Positions 18,078-28,837 are shown, counted from the stretch's first letter. The stretch: DNA of 64,000 nucleotides from Streptomyces sp. HPF1205 (GCF_020400825.1 NZ_JAINVH010000039.1:1-64000); one strand, 5' to 3'. Notes: generated from the letters alone by a model not told the origin. Numbers and translations: made by a program.

Positions 18078-18303
18078 GAACAGGGAGGCTAGGGACCCCT
18101 TCCGCGCGGTGTCAACAGGCGTGCACGGGCCGCGAGTCGGACCGCCCGCCGCCCGCCCCCCGCGGGCCATCCACCCGGGACGGACCGCCCTCTCGTCGAT
18201 CCGCCCTCGCACCGGACCGCGAGACCGGGGGGCTTGACGCATCCGTTACGCGATGGGCCCTTGACGGGACCGCGGAGGTTGCGGAAACTCTCAGCACTGC
18301 TCC

Positions 18304-18328
18304 TGAGAGCGCTCTCAGAGCGCTCTCA
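18304..18328. promoter_or_regulatory. Overlapping double LacI-type operator before the ABC operon
   Basis: A perfect TGAGAGCGCTCTCA (18304-18317) overlaps a second copy, TCAGAGCGCTCTCA (18315-18328, 13 of 14 matches). The two centres are 11 bp apart, so they face the same side of the helix. The site ends 49 bp before the binding-protein ATG. Confidence 0.75.
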
Positions 18329-18377
18329 GGACTCGCACACCGCACTCTCCGTCCCGAAGCCTTTGGGAGGCTCCCCC

Positions 18378-19748
18378 ATGCCCTTTTCCCGAGCCGTCAG
18401 AGCTCTCGGATCCGTCAGAGCTCTCGGATCCGCCAGAACTGCCAGAGCCGTCGGGCGACCCGCCCTCAGGCTCGGGGCGGTCGCGGTCGCCGGCGCCCTC
18501 CTCGCCGCCTGCGGTTCCGGCTCGTCCGGATCATCGGGGTCGTCCGCCGACGGCGGCGGCGGCAAGGTGACGCTGACGATCGATCTGTTCGGCACGTTCG
18601 GCTTCAAGGAGGCGGGCCTGTACGCGGATTACGAGAGGCTCCACCCCAACGTCACGATCAAGGAGTCCAGCACCGAGAACGAGGCCGACTACTGGAAGGC
18701 CCTGCAGACCCGTCTCGCCGGCGGCGGCGGACTGGCGGACATCCAGGGCATCGAGGTGGGCCGCATCGCCTCGGTCACCCAGCAGCAGGCCGACAAGTTC
18801 ACGGACCTGAACACCTTCGGCGCCGCAAGCCTCAAGAACGAGTGGTCACCGGCCAAGTGGTCGGCGGCCACGACCACCGACGGCCGCACGCTGGGCCTGG
18901 GCACCGACATCGGCCCCGAGGCGATCTGCTACCGCACCGACCTGTTCAGGCAGGCCGGCCTGCCGACCGACCGGGACGTGCTGGCCCGCAGGTGGGCCAC
19001 CTGGGACGGCTATCTGGAGCTGGGCAGGCAGTACCAGGCGAAGGCGGGCGCCAAGAGCCACTGGATGGACAGTGTCGGCAGCCTGTACTCGCTGATCACC
19101 GGGCAGCAGAAGGAGCGTTACTACGACGCTTCAGGAAAGCTGGTCTACAAGGACAACCCGGCCGTCAAGGCCGCCTGGGACACCTCGGTCAAGGCCGCCC
19201 AGGAGGGCTTGAGCGCCAAGCTCGCCCAGTGGACTCCGGCCTGGAACGAGGCGTTCAGCAGCGGTTCCTTCGCCACCATCGGCTGCCCCGCGTGGATGCT
19301 GGGGTACATCAAGGGCCAGGCCGGCAGCGCCGGCCAGGGCAAGTGGGACGTCGCCCCGCTCCCCGGCGGCGCCGCCGGCAACTGGGGCGGCTCGTACCTG
19401 ACCATTCCCAAGAGCTCGCCGCACGCCAAGGCGGCGTACGACCTCGTGCAGTGGCTCACGGCGGCGCCGCAGCAGGAGAAGCTGTTCAGGAAACAGGGCA
19501 GCTTCCCGTCCAACCTCGGTGCCGTCAAGGCGGTCCAGGACGTCAAGGACCCCTACTTCAGCAACGCCCCGATCGGGCGGATCTTCGGCACGGCCGCCCG
19601 GACCTCGCCCGTGCAGGTGCTGGGCGTGCAGGACAACGACGTGAACACGCAGATCACCAACGCGCTCGGCGAGGTCGAGCGCAGGGGCACCGGCTCCGGC
19701 ACCGCCTGGAGCCACGCGGAGAAGGGCATCCAGAACGCGGTCGGCTGA
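18378..19748 (+). CDS. Beta-glucooligosaccharide ABC transporter, substrate-binding lipoprotein
   Basis: A 456-aa extracytoplasmic solute-binding protein of the carbohydrate family (CebE/MalE type). The signal peptide ends in the lipobox LLAAC (Cys about residue 42), followed by a Ser/Gly-rich tether. The mature part begins KVTLTIDLFGTFGFKEAGLY; typical internal signatures are ADIQGIEVGRI and WGGSYLTIPKSSPHAKAAY. ATG 18378 has GGGAGG upstream. It is first in an operon with two permeases and a GH1 beta-glucosidase, and is divergent from the GH81 glucanase, so the ligand is probably laminari-oligosaccharide rather than cellobiose. The signal-peptide coding region carries an 18-bp duplication. 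Confidence 0.9.
   Translation: MPFSRAVRALGSVRALGSARTARAVGRPALRLGAVAVAGALLAACGSGSSGSSGSSADGGGGKVTLTIDLFGTFGFKEAGLYADYERLHPNVTIKESSTENEADYWKALQTRLAGGGGLADIQGIEVGRIASVTQQQADKFTDLNTFGAASLKNEWSPAKWSAATTTDGRTLGLGTDIGPEAICYRTDLFRQAGLPTDRDVLARRWATWDGYLELGRQYQAKAGAKSHWMDSVGSLYSLITGQQKERYYDASGKLVYKDNPAVKAAWDTSVKAAQEGLSAKLAQWTPAWNEAFSSGSFATIGCPAWMLGYIKGQAGSAGQGKWDVAPLPGGAAGNWGGSYLTIPKSSPHAKAAYDLVQWLTAAPQQEKLFRKQGSFPSNLGAVKAVQDVKDPYFSNAPIGRIFGTAARTSPVQVLGVQDNDVNTQITNALGEVERRGTGSGTAWSHAEKGIQNAVG
18395..18430. repeat. Perfect 18-bp tandem duplication in the lipoprotein signal sequence
   Basis: Two identical copies of CGTCAGAGCTCTCGGATC lie back to back and duplicate six residues (VRALGS) in the n-region of the signal peptide. 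Confidence 0.85.
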
Positions 19749-19974
19749 CGGCGCCGCCCCCTTCCCGGGTGGCGCGGAGGACCGCGTCCCGGCGCCGCCG
19801 GCCCCGCCCGGTCCCGGCCCGGACCCCGCGGAACGGCCGCGGAACGGCCGCGGACCGGCCCGATCCGACCGGGCCGCACCGGCCCCCTCGGCCCGCCGGC
19901 CCCGCCGGTCCTTCGCCCCCCCGGGCGCCCCCTCCGCCCGTCCCGCCCTGCCCCCTTCGACCGAAGGTCCCACC

Positions 19975-20922
19975 ATGACCCTGACCGCCACCGCCCCGCC
20001 GCGGAGCGCGCGGCCACCGGCCCCCCCGCGCCGGCGCCTGGCCCGGATGGCGCCCTACGCGTACATCGCCCCGTTCTTCACGCTGTTCGCGGCCTTCGGG
20101 CTGTTCCCGCTGATCTACACCGCGTACGTCTCGCTCTACCGCGTCGAGCTCCAGACACCCGGGCAGATGCAGTGGCGGGGCCTGGGCAACTACACCGCGC
20201 TCTTGGGCGATCCGTACTTCTGGACCGCGCTGCGCAACACCTTCACCATCGGCGTCATCTCCACCGTCCCGCAGCTGCTGATGGCGCTCGGCCTGGCCCA
20301 CCTGCTCAACTACAAGCTGCGCGGCCGCACGTTCTTCCGCGTCGCCATGCTGCTGCCCTACGCCACGTCGGTGGCCGCGGCCACGCTGGTCTTCGCCGAG
20401 CTGTTCGGCCGCGACTTCGGGCTGGTCAACTACCTGCTGGGCCTGGCCGGCATCCATCCCGTGGACTGGCAGTCCGGCACGCTCGCCTCGCAGATCGCCG
20501 TGTCCACCATCGTGACCTGGCGCTGGACCGGCTACAACGCGCTGATCTACCTCGCCGGCATGCAGTCCGTCCCGGCCGAGCTGTACGAGGCCGCCGAGCT
20601 GGACGGCGCCTCCCGCTGGCGGCAGTTCCTGCACGTCACCGTGCCCGGACTGCGTCCCACCATCCTGTTCACCGTCGTGGTGTCCACCATCGGCGCCACC
20701 CAATTGTTCGGCGAGCCCCTGCTGTTCGAGGGCAGCATCTCGGGCGGCATCTCCCACCAGTACCAGACGCTCGGCCTGTACATGTACGAACAGGGCTGGG
20801 GCTTCTTCCACCTCGGCCGGGCCGCCGCCACCGCCTGGGTGATGTTCCTGCTCATCGTGCTCCTGGTGCTGGGCAACACCGCCGTCGCCCGGCGCCGCGT
20901 CGGCAAGGAGGCCCGCCGATGA
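19975..20922 (+). CDS. Sugar ABC transporter permease (MalF/CebF type)
   Basis: A 315-aa inner-membrane permease with about six transmembrane helices, starting YIAPFFTLFAAFGLFPLIYT. The EAA loop that contacts the ATPase is EAAELDGASRWRQFLHVTVP. It forms the transmembrane channel with the next gene. It follows the binding protein after 226 bp in which I see no gene. The stop overlaps the next ATG (ATGA), so the two permeases are translationally coupled. Confidence 0.93.
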   Translation: MTLTATAPPRSARPPAPPRRRLARMAPYAYIAPFFTLFAAFGLFPLIYTAYVSLYRVELQTPGQMQWRGLGNYTALLGDPYFWTALRNTFTIGVISTVPQLLMALGLAHLLNYKLRGRTFFRVAMLLPYATSVAAATLVFAELFGRDFGLVNYLLGLAGIHPVDWQSGTLASQIAVSTIVTWRWTGYNALIYLAGMQSVPAELYEAAELDGASRWRQFLHVTVPGLRPTILFTVVVSTIGATQLFGEPLLFEGSISGGISHQYQTLGLYMYEQGWGFFHLGRAAATAWVMFLLIVLLVLGNTAVARRRVGKEARR

Positions 20923-21833
20923 CCGTACTCGCACCCGCGCGGCGCGCCCGCGGAACCGTCCAGGACCCCGGCCCGGCCCGCCGGCCCCGCAGGCCCCGCG
21001 GTGGCGGGGCGGGCGGCGGGCGGCACGGCGGCCCCCTCACGTACGCGGTCCTCGTCGTGGCGGTCCTGGTCTCGGCGTTCCCCTTCTACTGGACGATCGT
21101 TGCGGCCACACGGTCCAACGCGGACCTGGCCGGCACCCCGCCGGCGCTGCTGCCGGGCGGCAACCTGGCGCACAACGTCGGCCAGGTGCTGGACCAGGCC
21201 GACATCGGCAAGGCCCTGCTGAACTCGCTGATCGTCTCCGGTTCCGTGACGGTGGGGACCGTGCTGTGCTCCACCCTGGCCGGATTCGCCTTCGCCAAGC
21301 TGCGTTTCCGGGGGCGGGGCGCGCTGCTCGCCCTCACGGTCGGCACGATGATGGTGCCGCCGCAGCTGGGGGTGATCCCGCTGTTCATGGTCGTCGCGAA
21401 GCTGCACTGGGCGAACCAGCTCCAGGCGGTGATCCTGCCGGGACTGGTGTCCGCGTTCGGCGTGTTCTTCATGCGCCAGTACCTGGTGCAGACACTGCCC
21501 GACGAGCTGATCGAGGCCGGCCGGGTCGACGGCGCCTCCACCGCGCGGATCTTCTGGAGCATCGTCGTCCCCATCGCGCGGCCCGGCATGGCGGTGCTGG
21601 CGATCCTGACGTTCATGGCCTCGTGGAACGACTTCTTCTGGCCGATCATCGCCCTCACCTCGCAGAACCCGACCGTGCAGGTCGCCTTGCGGCAGTTGGG
21701 CGGCGGGTACGTCCACGACCAGTCGGTCATCATGGCCGGCACCCTGCTCGGCACCCTGCCCGTGCTGCTGGTCTTCGGCCTGCTGGGCCGGCAGATCGTG
21801 GGCGGCATCATGCAGGGCGCCGTGAAGGGGTAG
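20919..21833 (+). CDS. Sugar ABC transporter permease (MalG/CebG type)
   Basis: The second permease, 304 aa. A basic Pro/Arg/Gly-rich N-terminus of about 40 aa precedes the first membrane helix LTYAVLVVAVLVSAFPFYWT. The EAA motif reads EAGRVDGASTARIFWSIVVP. ATG 20919 overlaps the upstream stop by 4 bp. No ATP-binding subunit is encoded in the operon; in streptomycetes this class is usually energised by the shared ATPase MsiK encoded elsewhere. Confidence 0.93.
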   Translation: MTVLAPARRARGTVQDPGPARRPRRPRGGGAGGGRHGGPLTYAVLVVAVLVSAFPFYWTIVAATRSNADLAGTPPALLPGGNLAHNVGQVLDQADIGKALLNSLIVSGSVTVGTVLCSTLAGFAFAKLRFRGRGALLALTVGTMMVPPQLGVIPLFMVVAKLHWANQLQAVILPGLVSAFGVFFMRQYLVQTLPDELIEAGRVDGASTARIFWSIVVPIARPGMAVLAILTFMASWNDFFWPIIALTSQNPTVQVALRQLGGGYVHDQSVIMAGTLLGTLPVLLVFGLLGRQIVGGIMQGAVKG

Positions 21834-21915
21834 CCGCCGGCGCGCTCCACGACGGCCCCCCACCCGGGACCGGCCCTGATCACCCACGTTTCGCAACGAC
21901 CACGACGGAGCCCTC

Positions 21916-23319
<1,404 letters not shown>

Positions 23320-23403
23320 TGCGGTGTCCGCAGGGGAGGGTGCCCGGGGCGGGCCCGGCGGCGCGGCCGTGCGGGAAGGGCGGCGGGTAGAATACCGGGC
23401 AGG

Positions 23404-23417
23404 TGAGAGCGCTCTCC
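23404..23417. promoter_or_regulatory. LacI-type operator upstream of the regulator
   Basis: TGAGAGCGCTCTCC matches 13 of 14 bases of the ABC-operon operator and lies 84 bp before the regulator's TTG start, which points to autoregulation. Confidence 0.7.
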
Positions 23418-23500
23418 GTCCTTGTCGCCCCTCCACCGCCTCCGCCCGGGCAGCCCGGGCCGCCGCGGGGCAACCACACCGTCCCCGAGAGGAGCGTTCC

Positions 23501-24550
23501 TTGTCCGACCCGATCCCCGCGCGCCGCCCCACGCTGGAGGCCGTCGCCGAACGGGCTGGCGTGTCCCGGGCGACCGTCTCCCGTGTCGTCAACGGGGGCA
23601 GCGGGGTGCGCGGACCCCTGGCGGCGAAGGTCCGCCGCGCGGTCGAGGAGCTGGGGTACGTGCCGAACCAGGCGGCACGCACCCTGGTCACGCGGCGCAC
23701 GGGGGCGGTCGCCGTCATCGCCGCCGAGCCGGAGGCCACGGTCTTCACCAACCCGTTCTTCGCCGAGCAACTGCTCGGCATCAGCCGCGAGCTGGCGCAC
23801 AACGACCGCCAGCTGGTGCTGCTGCTGACAGAGCGGGCGGCCGACTACGAGCGGGTGGGCCGCTACCTCGCCGGCGGCCACGTGGACGGCGCCGTGCTGT
23901 TCTCCCTGCACAACGACGACCCCCTGCCGGACATCGTCCGGCGGGTGGGGATCCCGACCGTCTTCGGCGGCCGGCCCGGATGGCCGGGGGCGGAGGCGGA
24001 CCGCTCCATCGTGTACGTCGACTCCGACAACCGCGGCGGCGCCCGCGAGGCCGTACGCCACCTCGTCTCGCTTGGACGCCGCCGGATCGCCACGATCACC
24101 GGGCCGATGGACCAGGTGGCGTCCGTGGACCGGCTCAGCGGCTACTACGACGTGCTGATGGACGCGGACCCGCGGCTGGTCGTGGAAGGCGACTTCACCG
24201 AGGCGGGCGGCGCGCGCCGCATGACCGAGCTGCTGGACCGCGCCCCCGGCGTGGACGGCGTGTTCGTCGCCTCGGACCTCATGGCCGCGGGCGCGCTGCG
24301 GGTCCTGCGGGAACGCGGACGCCGCGTGCCGCAGGACGTGGCGGTGGTGGGCTTCGACGACATGGCCAAGGTCGCGGAGCTGACCGACCCGCCGCTCACC
24401 ACGGTCCGCCAGGAGATCGAGGAGATGGGCCGGCTGATGGTGCGGCTGCTGCTGCGCGGGCTCGACGAGCCGGTGGACGCGGGCGGCGTCGGCCGTCCGC
24501 TGTCCTCCCGGATCATCTCGACCCGGCTGGTCCGCCGCGACACGGCCTGA
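23501..24550 (+). CDS. LacI-family repressor of the beta-glucan locus (CebR-like)
   Basis: A 349-aa LacI/GalR regulator. The N-terminal helix-turn-helix is TLEAVAERAGVSRATVSRVV and the hinge is LGYVPNQAARTLVTRRT; the rest is a periplasmic-binding-protein-like effector domain (about 60-340). The start is a TTG at 23501 with GAGAGGAG upstream; no ATG or GTG lies closer to the HTH. Near-identical palindromes occur upstream of this gene, of the ABC operon and of GH81, so it probably represses all three until an oligosaccharide (laminaribiose or similar) is bound. Confidence 0.9.
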   Translation: MSDPIPARRPTLEAVAERAGVSRATVSRVVNGGSGVRGPLAAKVRRAVEELGYVPNQAARTLVTRRTGAVAVIAAEPEATVFTNPFFAEQLLGISRELAHNDRQLVLLLTERAADYERVGRYLAGGHVDGAVLFSLHNDDPLPDIVRRVGIPTVFGGRPGWPGAEADRSIVYVDSDNRGGAREAVRHLVSLGRRRIATITGPMDQVASVDRLSGYYDVLMDADPRLVVEGDFTEAGGARRMTELLDRAPGVDGVFVASDLMAAGALRVLRERGRRVPQDVAVVGFDDMAKVAELTDPPLTTVRQEIEEMGRLMVRLLLRGLDEPVDAGGVGRPLSSRIISTRLVRRDTA

Positions 24551-24626
24551 GCGGCGGGCCGCCGCTTCCGGGTGTCCACGACCGCCCGGGACGCGCCGCG
24601 GGCCCGCGAAGGCGGCCGGATCCGGT

Positions 24627-25133
24627 TCAGCGGTTGCGGCGGACGATCGAGGCGTTCAGCGCGGTCGCGAAGCAGCACCAGGCCGCGTACGGCAGCAGGA
24701 CGCGGGCCGCCGCGCGGTCGGCGCGGGCGGTGCGGCGCAGCAGGTCGGCGTTGCTCAGGTCGAGCAGCAGGGTTCCGGCGAGACCGGCGGCCGGGCTGCG
24801 GCGGGCGAAGAACAGCCAGTTCCAGCCCGCGTTCAGCGCCAGGTTGACCGCGAGGCTCCCGCCGATCCCCCGGCGCCGGGAGGCGTCCTCGGCCCGGCCG
24901 AGCGCGCGCCCGGCGGCGTACGCGATCGTGGCGTACAACGGCGTCCACACGGCGCCGAACGCCCATGGCGGCGGCTGCCAGTCCGGCTTGCGCAGCGCGC
25001 GGTACCAGGCGCTGTCCGCGTCGACGGCCGTGGCGCCCAGCCCGGCCGCGACGGCGACGGCGGCCCCCGCCGCTCCGTACCGCACCCAGGCGCGGGGCCG
25101 AGGGGCGTCGTCGTATCCGTGGTGAGGACTCAT
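24627..25133 (-). CDS. TspO/MBR (CrtK-like) membrane protein
   Basis: A 168-aa integral membrane protein with five predicted helices. Family hallmarks are PDWQPPPWAFGAVWTPLYA (the WxPP and VWTxLY motifs) and LALNAGWNWLFFARR in helix 4. TspO proteins bind porphyrins and sterol-like ligands and were first named CrtK from carotenoid clusters. It lies downstream of crtU on the same strand, 362 bp away, so it belongs to the carotenoid neighbourhood, but cotranscription is not proven. ATG 25133. Confidence 0.9.
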   Translation of the reverse strand: MSPHHGYDDAPRPRAWVRYGAAGAAVAVAAGLGATAVDADSAWYRALRKPDWQPPPWAFGAVWTPLYATIAYAAGRALGRAEDASRRRGIGGSLAVNLALNAGWNWLFFARRSPAAGLAGTLLLDLSNADLLRRTARADRAAARVLLPYAAWCCFATALNASIVRRNR

Positions 25134-25495
25134 ACGCGTACGGGTGCCCGGTGGGGGGTGCCCCACACGGCGGCGGGAACGGTACGGCGGCGGCGCCGCC
25201 GCGGGAGCCGGGGCGGAACCGGCACGCTGCGGGCTCGGCGGCGCCACGACGCACAGGGTGACACGGCCGGGAGCGGCGATCGCGCCACCGGCGGCCGTGC
25301 CGCGGGGCGGCGAACCGCGCGGGGCCCGGCCTTCGCCACGCCTCACCCGGCAGGGCGGGAGGACGGTCGCACGGCGCCCGGCAACCCGGCGGACGGACGG
25401 CGCCGCCCCGACACCGCGCACCCGCCACCGCACGACCGGCCCGGCCGCCGGCCCGGCCGCCGCCCCGGCCCGCGCCTCGTCCGCCCAAGGGGCCG
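25134..25495. other. Gap between tspO and crtU
   Basis: These 362 bp are extremely GC-rich. I see no convincing gene, ribosome site or strong hairpin; the open frames here are shadows of composition. Confidence 0.5.
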
Positions 25496-27058
25496 TCACG
25501 TGCCGCCGGCCGCCCGTACCGCCCACCGCGGGAGCGGGCCGCAGCCGCCGTCGGGGACCGTCCACAGCGGGTGCCCGCGCAGCCGCCAGCGTTCCAGCAG
25601 CGCGTTGGCGGCGAGGAAACCGCTGGTGGCCGCCCGTTCCATCAGCGCCACCGGCAGGTTCGTGCGTACCGTGTCCCCGGCGACGACCAGGCCCGGGGTG
25701 GGGGTGCGCACTGCGGGGCGGTCGCCGTACCCGCCGACCGGGAAGAGGGGGCAGTCGGCCCGCCACTCGTGCCGGGCGTCCACCACGCGGGCCGCGCGGG
25801 TCTCGGGGTAGACGCGGTGCAGTTGGTCCAGGAGTTCCTTGTGCCACCTTTCGCGGTCGGTGTCGCCGGGCAGCGCGTAGGCGTGCAGTTCCAGCACCGA
25901 GCCGCCGGTGCGCGCGGCCCACCGGGCTGCCTCGCCCTCCCACCGGTGCAGGACGCTGACGTTGTCCAGGGGGCCGTGTCCGGCCGTGCCCAGGAATCCG
26001 GGCCGGTCGCCGCGCACGGGACGGTCCAGCCACAGGCGGGAGACCAGGAACGGCGGGGCGGTGCGCAGCCGCGCGATCCGCTCGCGCCAGGGTGCGTCGC
26101 CGAGGGACGCGCAGGCCCCGACGAGGGCACGCAGCGCGCCCGGGTCCGCCGCCAGCACGACGGCGTCACAGGGTTCCTCCGTGCCGCCCGCGGCCACCGT
26201 GAAGCCGCCGCCGGGCAGCGCCGTCACCGACTCCACGGCCGTCGAGGTGGCCACTCGCGCCCCACGGCGGGCCAGATAGGCGGCGAGCGGGTCCCACAGG
26301 GCCCGGGGGAACGGCTCGGCGGGCACGTCGAACAGCAGGCCCTCGGCCGAGCCGAGGAAGTAGATGTGGAACATCAGCGCCATCTCCGCCGCGGACAGGG
26401 TCCCGGGGTCGGCGAAGAAGCTGCGGGAGAAGACCTCGAAGGCCAGGTGCCGGGCCGCCGCGGGGAAGCCGATCGCCTCCAGGAAGTCGTGCGCGCTGGT
26501 CCCGTCCAGCTGCTCGTACACCTGCGGCACCCGTACGTCGAGCAGCGGGAGCGCGGCCCGCGCGTTCATCCGGGCCAGGTCGCGCAGCCGGAAGGAGGGG
26601 CTCAGCGCGACGAAGCCGAGCGCGCTGAACGGCGGCGTGCGCGGTACGTGCCGGAAGCTGTCGCGGGCGCCGGCGGCGTGCCGCAGGGGGTAGTCGGGCA
26701 GGGCGGTCAGGCGGGACAGGGCGGGGTCGCAGCGGCGCAGCAGGGCACGCAGGTTGTAGTACTGGCGGAAGAACGCGTGGAAGCCCCGGCTCATCGTCAC
26801 GGTGCTGCCGTCCGCGAGCCGGGTCGGCCATCCGGCCAGCCGGCCGCCGAGTGAGGACCCGCGCTCGTACACGGTGACCCGTACCCCCCGCTCGGCCAGC
26901 GCGGTGGCCGCGGCCAGCCCCGCGATGCCGCCGCCGACGACCACGGCGTGCGGTGGGCGGTCGGCGTCCGCGCGCGCGGCTCCGGGGAGCGCGGGGATCA
27001 GCCGGGCCCGCCGGTCCCGGCCGGGGCGGGGCGCGGGGCGCCGGGTGCCGTTCGTCAT
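25496..27058 (-). CDS. crtU: Beta-carotene desaturase/methylmigrase (isorenieratene synthase)
   Basis: A 520-aa FAD-dependent oxidoreductase of the phytoene desaturase superfamily. The dinucleotide fold VVVGGGIAGLAAATALAERG begins near residue 40, after a basic Arg/Pro-rich extension. The block SRGFHAFFRQYYNLRALLRR and the C-terminal LVVAGDTVRTNLPVALMERA are typical of CrtU-type aromatising enzymes, which convert beta-ionone rings to aromatic rings with methyl migration. ATG 27058 has GGGGAGG upstream. It is next to crtY, in the order of the isorenieratene clusters of S. griseus and S. coelicolor. I call CrtU rather than CrtI because a separate crtI is present. Confidence 0.85.
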   Translation of the reverse strand: MTNGTRRPAPRPGRDRRARLIPALPGAARADADRPPHAVVVGGGIAGLAAATALAERGVRVTVYERGSSLGGRLAGWPTRLADGSTVTMSRGFHAFFRQYYNLRALLRRCDPALSRLTALPDYPLRHAAGARDSFRHVPRTPPFSALGFVALSPSFRLRDLARMNARAALPLLDVRVPQVYEQLDGTSAHDFLEAIGFPAAARHLAFEVFSRSFFADPGTLSAAEMALMFHIYFLGSAEGLLFDVPAEPFPRALWDPLAAYLARRGARVATSTAVESVTALPGGGFTVAAGGTEEPCDAVVLAADPGALRALVGACASLGDAPWRERIARLRTAPPFLVSRLWLDRPVRGDRPGFLGTAGHGPLDNVSVLHRWEGEAARWAARTGGSVLELHAYALPGDTDRERWHKELLDQLHRVYPETRAARVVDARHEWRADCPLFPVGGYGDRPAVRTPTPGLVVAGDTVRTNLPVALMERAATSGFLAANALLERWRLRGHPLWTVPDGGCGPLPRWAVRAAGGT

Positions 27059-27261
27059 CGCGGATCCTCCCCGCCCGCCGCGCGGGGCAGCCGGTCGCCG
27101 CCGAACGGACGGCGGGTTCCGGCGGCGGCCGGCGCGGGAATCCCACGGGCGGCCGGGGACGCTTCGCACGCCGGGCGCGGGCGTGGGCCGGGGCGGTGTC
27201 GGGGGCGGGATTCGGTGGCGGCGGCGCGTGGCAGCGGCATGGGGCTCTCGGCTCCAAGTCG

Positions 27262-27350
27262 TCGGGCGGTCGGGCGAGCGGGCAGTCGGGCGGGCGCGGG
27301 ATGGGGATCGGGATCGGGATCGGTGAGGTGATCGGGCAGGTGATCGGCTT
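27262..27350. repeat. Short tandem repeats in the crtY-crtU gap
   Basis: Degenerate CGGGC/AGTCGGGC units are followed by GGGATC units (GGGATCGGGATCGGGATCGG) and two GAGGTGATCGGGCAGGTGATC-like copies, ending at the crtY stop. The 292-bp gap has no gene, although the S. griseus cluster, as I recall it, carries the methyltransferase gene crtT here. Confidence 0.6.
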
Positions 27351-28550
27351 TCAGGCGGCGGGAGGTCTTCGCGGGGTGAACGGCACGGCCAGGGCGGAGG
27401 CGAGCATGGCGGCCACGGGCACGTGCGCGCCGATGCCCAGGTCCTCCGCCAGGCTGGTGCGGCCGTCCAGGAAGCGCAGCAGCCGAGGCGCGGGCACGCG
27501 CGAGAACAGGCGGGTGAAGAAGGCCGGACCGTCCACCCGGCCGCGGTCGAGCGCGTGCAGCAAGGCGGCGTCCATGAAGCGGGCGCGGGCGGAGTGGGGG
27601 CGCGGCGGCAGCGGGTGCCGTCCGGCGTGCAGGGCGGCGGCGACCGCGGCCGTCTGCCGCTGGACGGCGCTGAAGGTGTAGCCGGTCGAGGGGCGGGTGG
27701 CGCCGGCGCAGGCGCCGATCCGGAACACGCCGGGCGCGGTCCGGCGGGGGAAGTCGGCGTCCGTCATCGGGATCACGCCCTGTTCGCAGCCGGTCACCTC
27801 GTAGGAGCCCACGCCGAGCACCCGCCCGACGTACTCCCGCAGCGCCCGGTCGTACCCGTCGGTGCCGAGCACCCGGCGGGAGAATTCCGTGTACTCCACG
27901 AGCGCCTCGCGCGGGCCGAGCGGCAGCACGTAGCCGAAGGACAGGCCGTGCGCGGGCTGCGGGGTGCGGAAGTCCATCAGTTCCACGACGGACGGATCGA
28001 AGACCGGCCTGGCCGTACGCACGAACCAGCCGCGGAAGTGCTGCAGCAGCGTCGTACGGGCGGGCGGCAGGCGGGGAAGCGGACGGGAGTCGAACACCCA
28101 GCGGGCGCGCACGGTGACCTCGCCTCCGCGCGCGTCACGGGCGTGCACCAGGGCGCCGCCGCCCGGCGCGGGGGCGATCCGGTCGACGGCGGCCTCCATC
28201 CGCGACACCCGCCCCTCGCCCGAGGTGATCGCACGGTCGGCCAGCGCCTCGAAGGCGTCGGAGCGCAGCATCTTGTAGCGCAGCGGCGCGATCGCGGAGG
28301 TGACGGGCGTGCCGTCGCCGCCGCGCACGCGCAGCCGACGCCAGGACGCGGTGAGCGCCTCGTCGTAGGGGCCGCCGTCGGGCTCCCAGAAGCACCACGT
28401 GCGCGGCGCGGCGCGTGCCGGCCCGGGCGGGGCGGCCAGCACCAGGACCTGCGGCCGCACGGCGCCCGCGGGCGGCCGGGCCAGCCGCAGCGCGAGCGAC
28501 AGCCCCGCCGCGCCGGCTCCCACCACGGCCACGTCGGCCTCCACCTCCAC
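27351..28550 (-). CDS. crtY: Lycopene beta-cyclase
   Basis: A 399-aa CrtY-type flavoprotein that cyclises both ends of lycopene to give beta-carotene. The N-terminal NAD(P)/FAD fold is ADVAVVGAGAAGLSLALRLA. Further signatures are RTWCFWE, VVELMDFRT and GCEQGVIPMTDADFPRR. GTG 28550 was chosen because GGAAGGAG lies 7 bp upstream and it directly precedes the dinucleotide fold; the longer frame to 28817 would cover the divergent promoter region. It supplies the substrate for CrtU and shares a 287-bp promoter region with crtE. Confidence 0.9.
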   Translation of the reverse strand: MEVEADVAVVGAGAAGLSLALRLARPPAGAVRPQVLVLAAPPGPARAAPRTWCFWEPDGGPYDEALTASWRRLRVRGGDGTPVTSAIAPLRYKMLRSDAFEALADRAITSGEGRVSRMEAAVDRIAPAPGGGALVHARDARGGEVTVRARWVFDSRPLPRLPPARTTLLQHFRGWFVRTARPVFDPSVVELMDFRTPQPAHGLSFGYVLPLGPREALVEYTEFSRRVLGTDGYDRALREYVGRVLGVGSYEVTGCEQGVIPMTDADFPRRTAPGVFRIGACAGATRPSTGYTFSAVQRQTAAVAAALHAGRHPLPPRPHSARARFMDAALLHALDRGRVDGPAFFTRLFSRVPAPRLLRFLDGRTSLAEDLGIGAHVPVAAMLASALAVPFTPRRPPAA

Positions 28551-28700
28551 GCCGCTGCTCCTTCCCGCCCCCGGTGGGGACCCTTCCGCCCCGTCGCGCG
28601 GGAGTGTCCCGCCCCCCGTCGCGCCGGGCGTCGCGCTCCGTGCGCCGCGGCCGCGGTCCGGCGTCCCCGCGTGCCGTCCAGTGTTTCCGGCCGGCCGGAC

Positions 28701-28711
28701 CGTACGGATGC
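28701..28711 (-). promoter_or_regulatory. GCATCCGTACG motif, candidate LitS promoter element for crtY
   Basis: The minus strand reads GCATCCGTACG about 150 bp upstream of crtY. Related motifs precede crtE and litR. I infer a shared sigma-factor or regulator element; position relative to the transcription start is unknown. Confidence 0.35.
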
Positions 28712-28768
28712 GGCGCCCGGCGTGTCGTGCGCCACCCGCGGAAATCCCCGGCACATCAGCCGAACGGC

Positions 28769-28780
28769 GCATCCGGTACG
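28769..28780 (+). promoter_or_regulatory. GCATCCGGTACG motif, candidate LitS promoter element for crtE
   Basis: GCATCCGGTACG lies 58 bp upstream of the crtE ATG and differs from the crtY element by one inserted G. Confidence 0.4.
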
Positions 28781-28837
28781 GCGCCCCGCGCGGAATGCCA
28801 GATGCAGGCGATGTCACGACGGGCGAGAGGAACCGCT

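Larger units (their letters stand above)
17813..18377. other. Divergent intergenic region between GH81 and the ABC operon
   Basis: This 565-bp stretch has no gene I can support. It holds a 20-bp tandem repeat (17881-17980), one LacI-type operator on the GH81 side (18064-18077) and a double operator on the transporter side (18304-18328). Confidence 0.7.

Noticed and set aside
28551..28817. Longer CrtY from 28817
   Set aside because: The extra 89 residues are low-complexity and would cover the crtY/crtE promoter region; GTG 28550 has GGAAGGAG.
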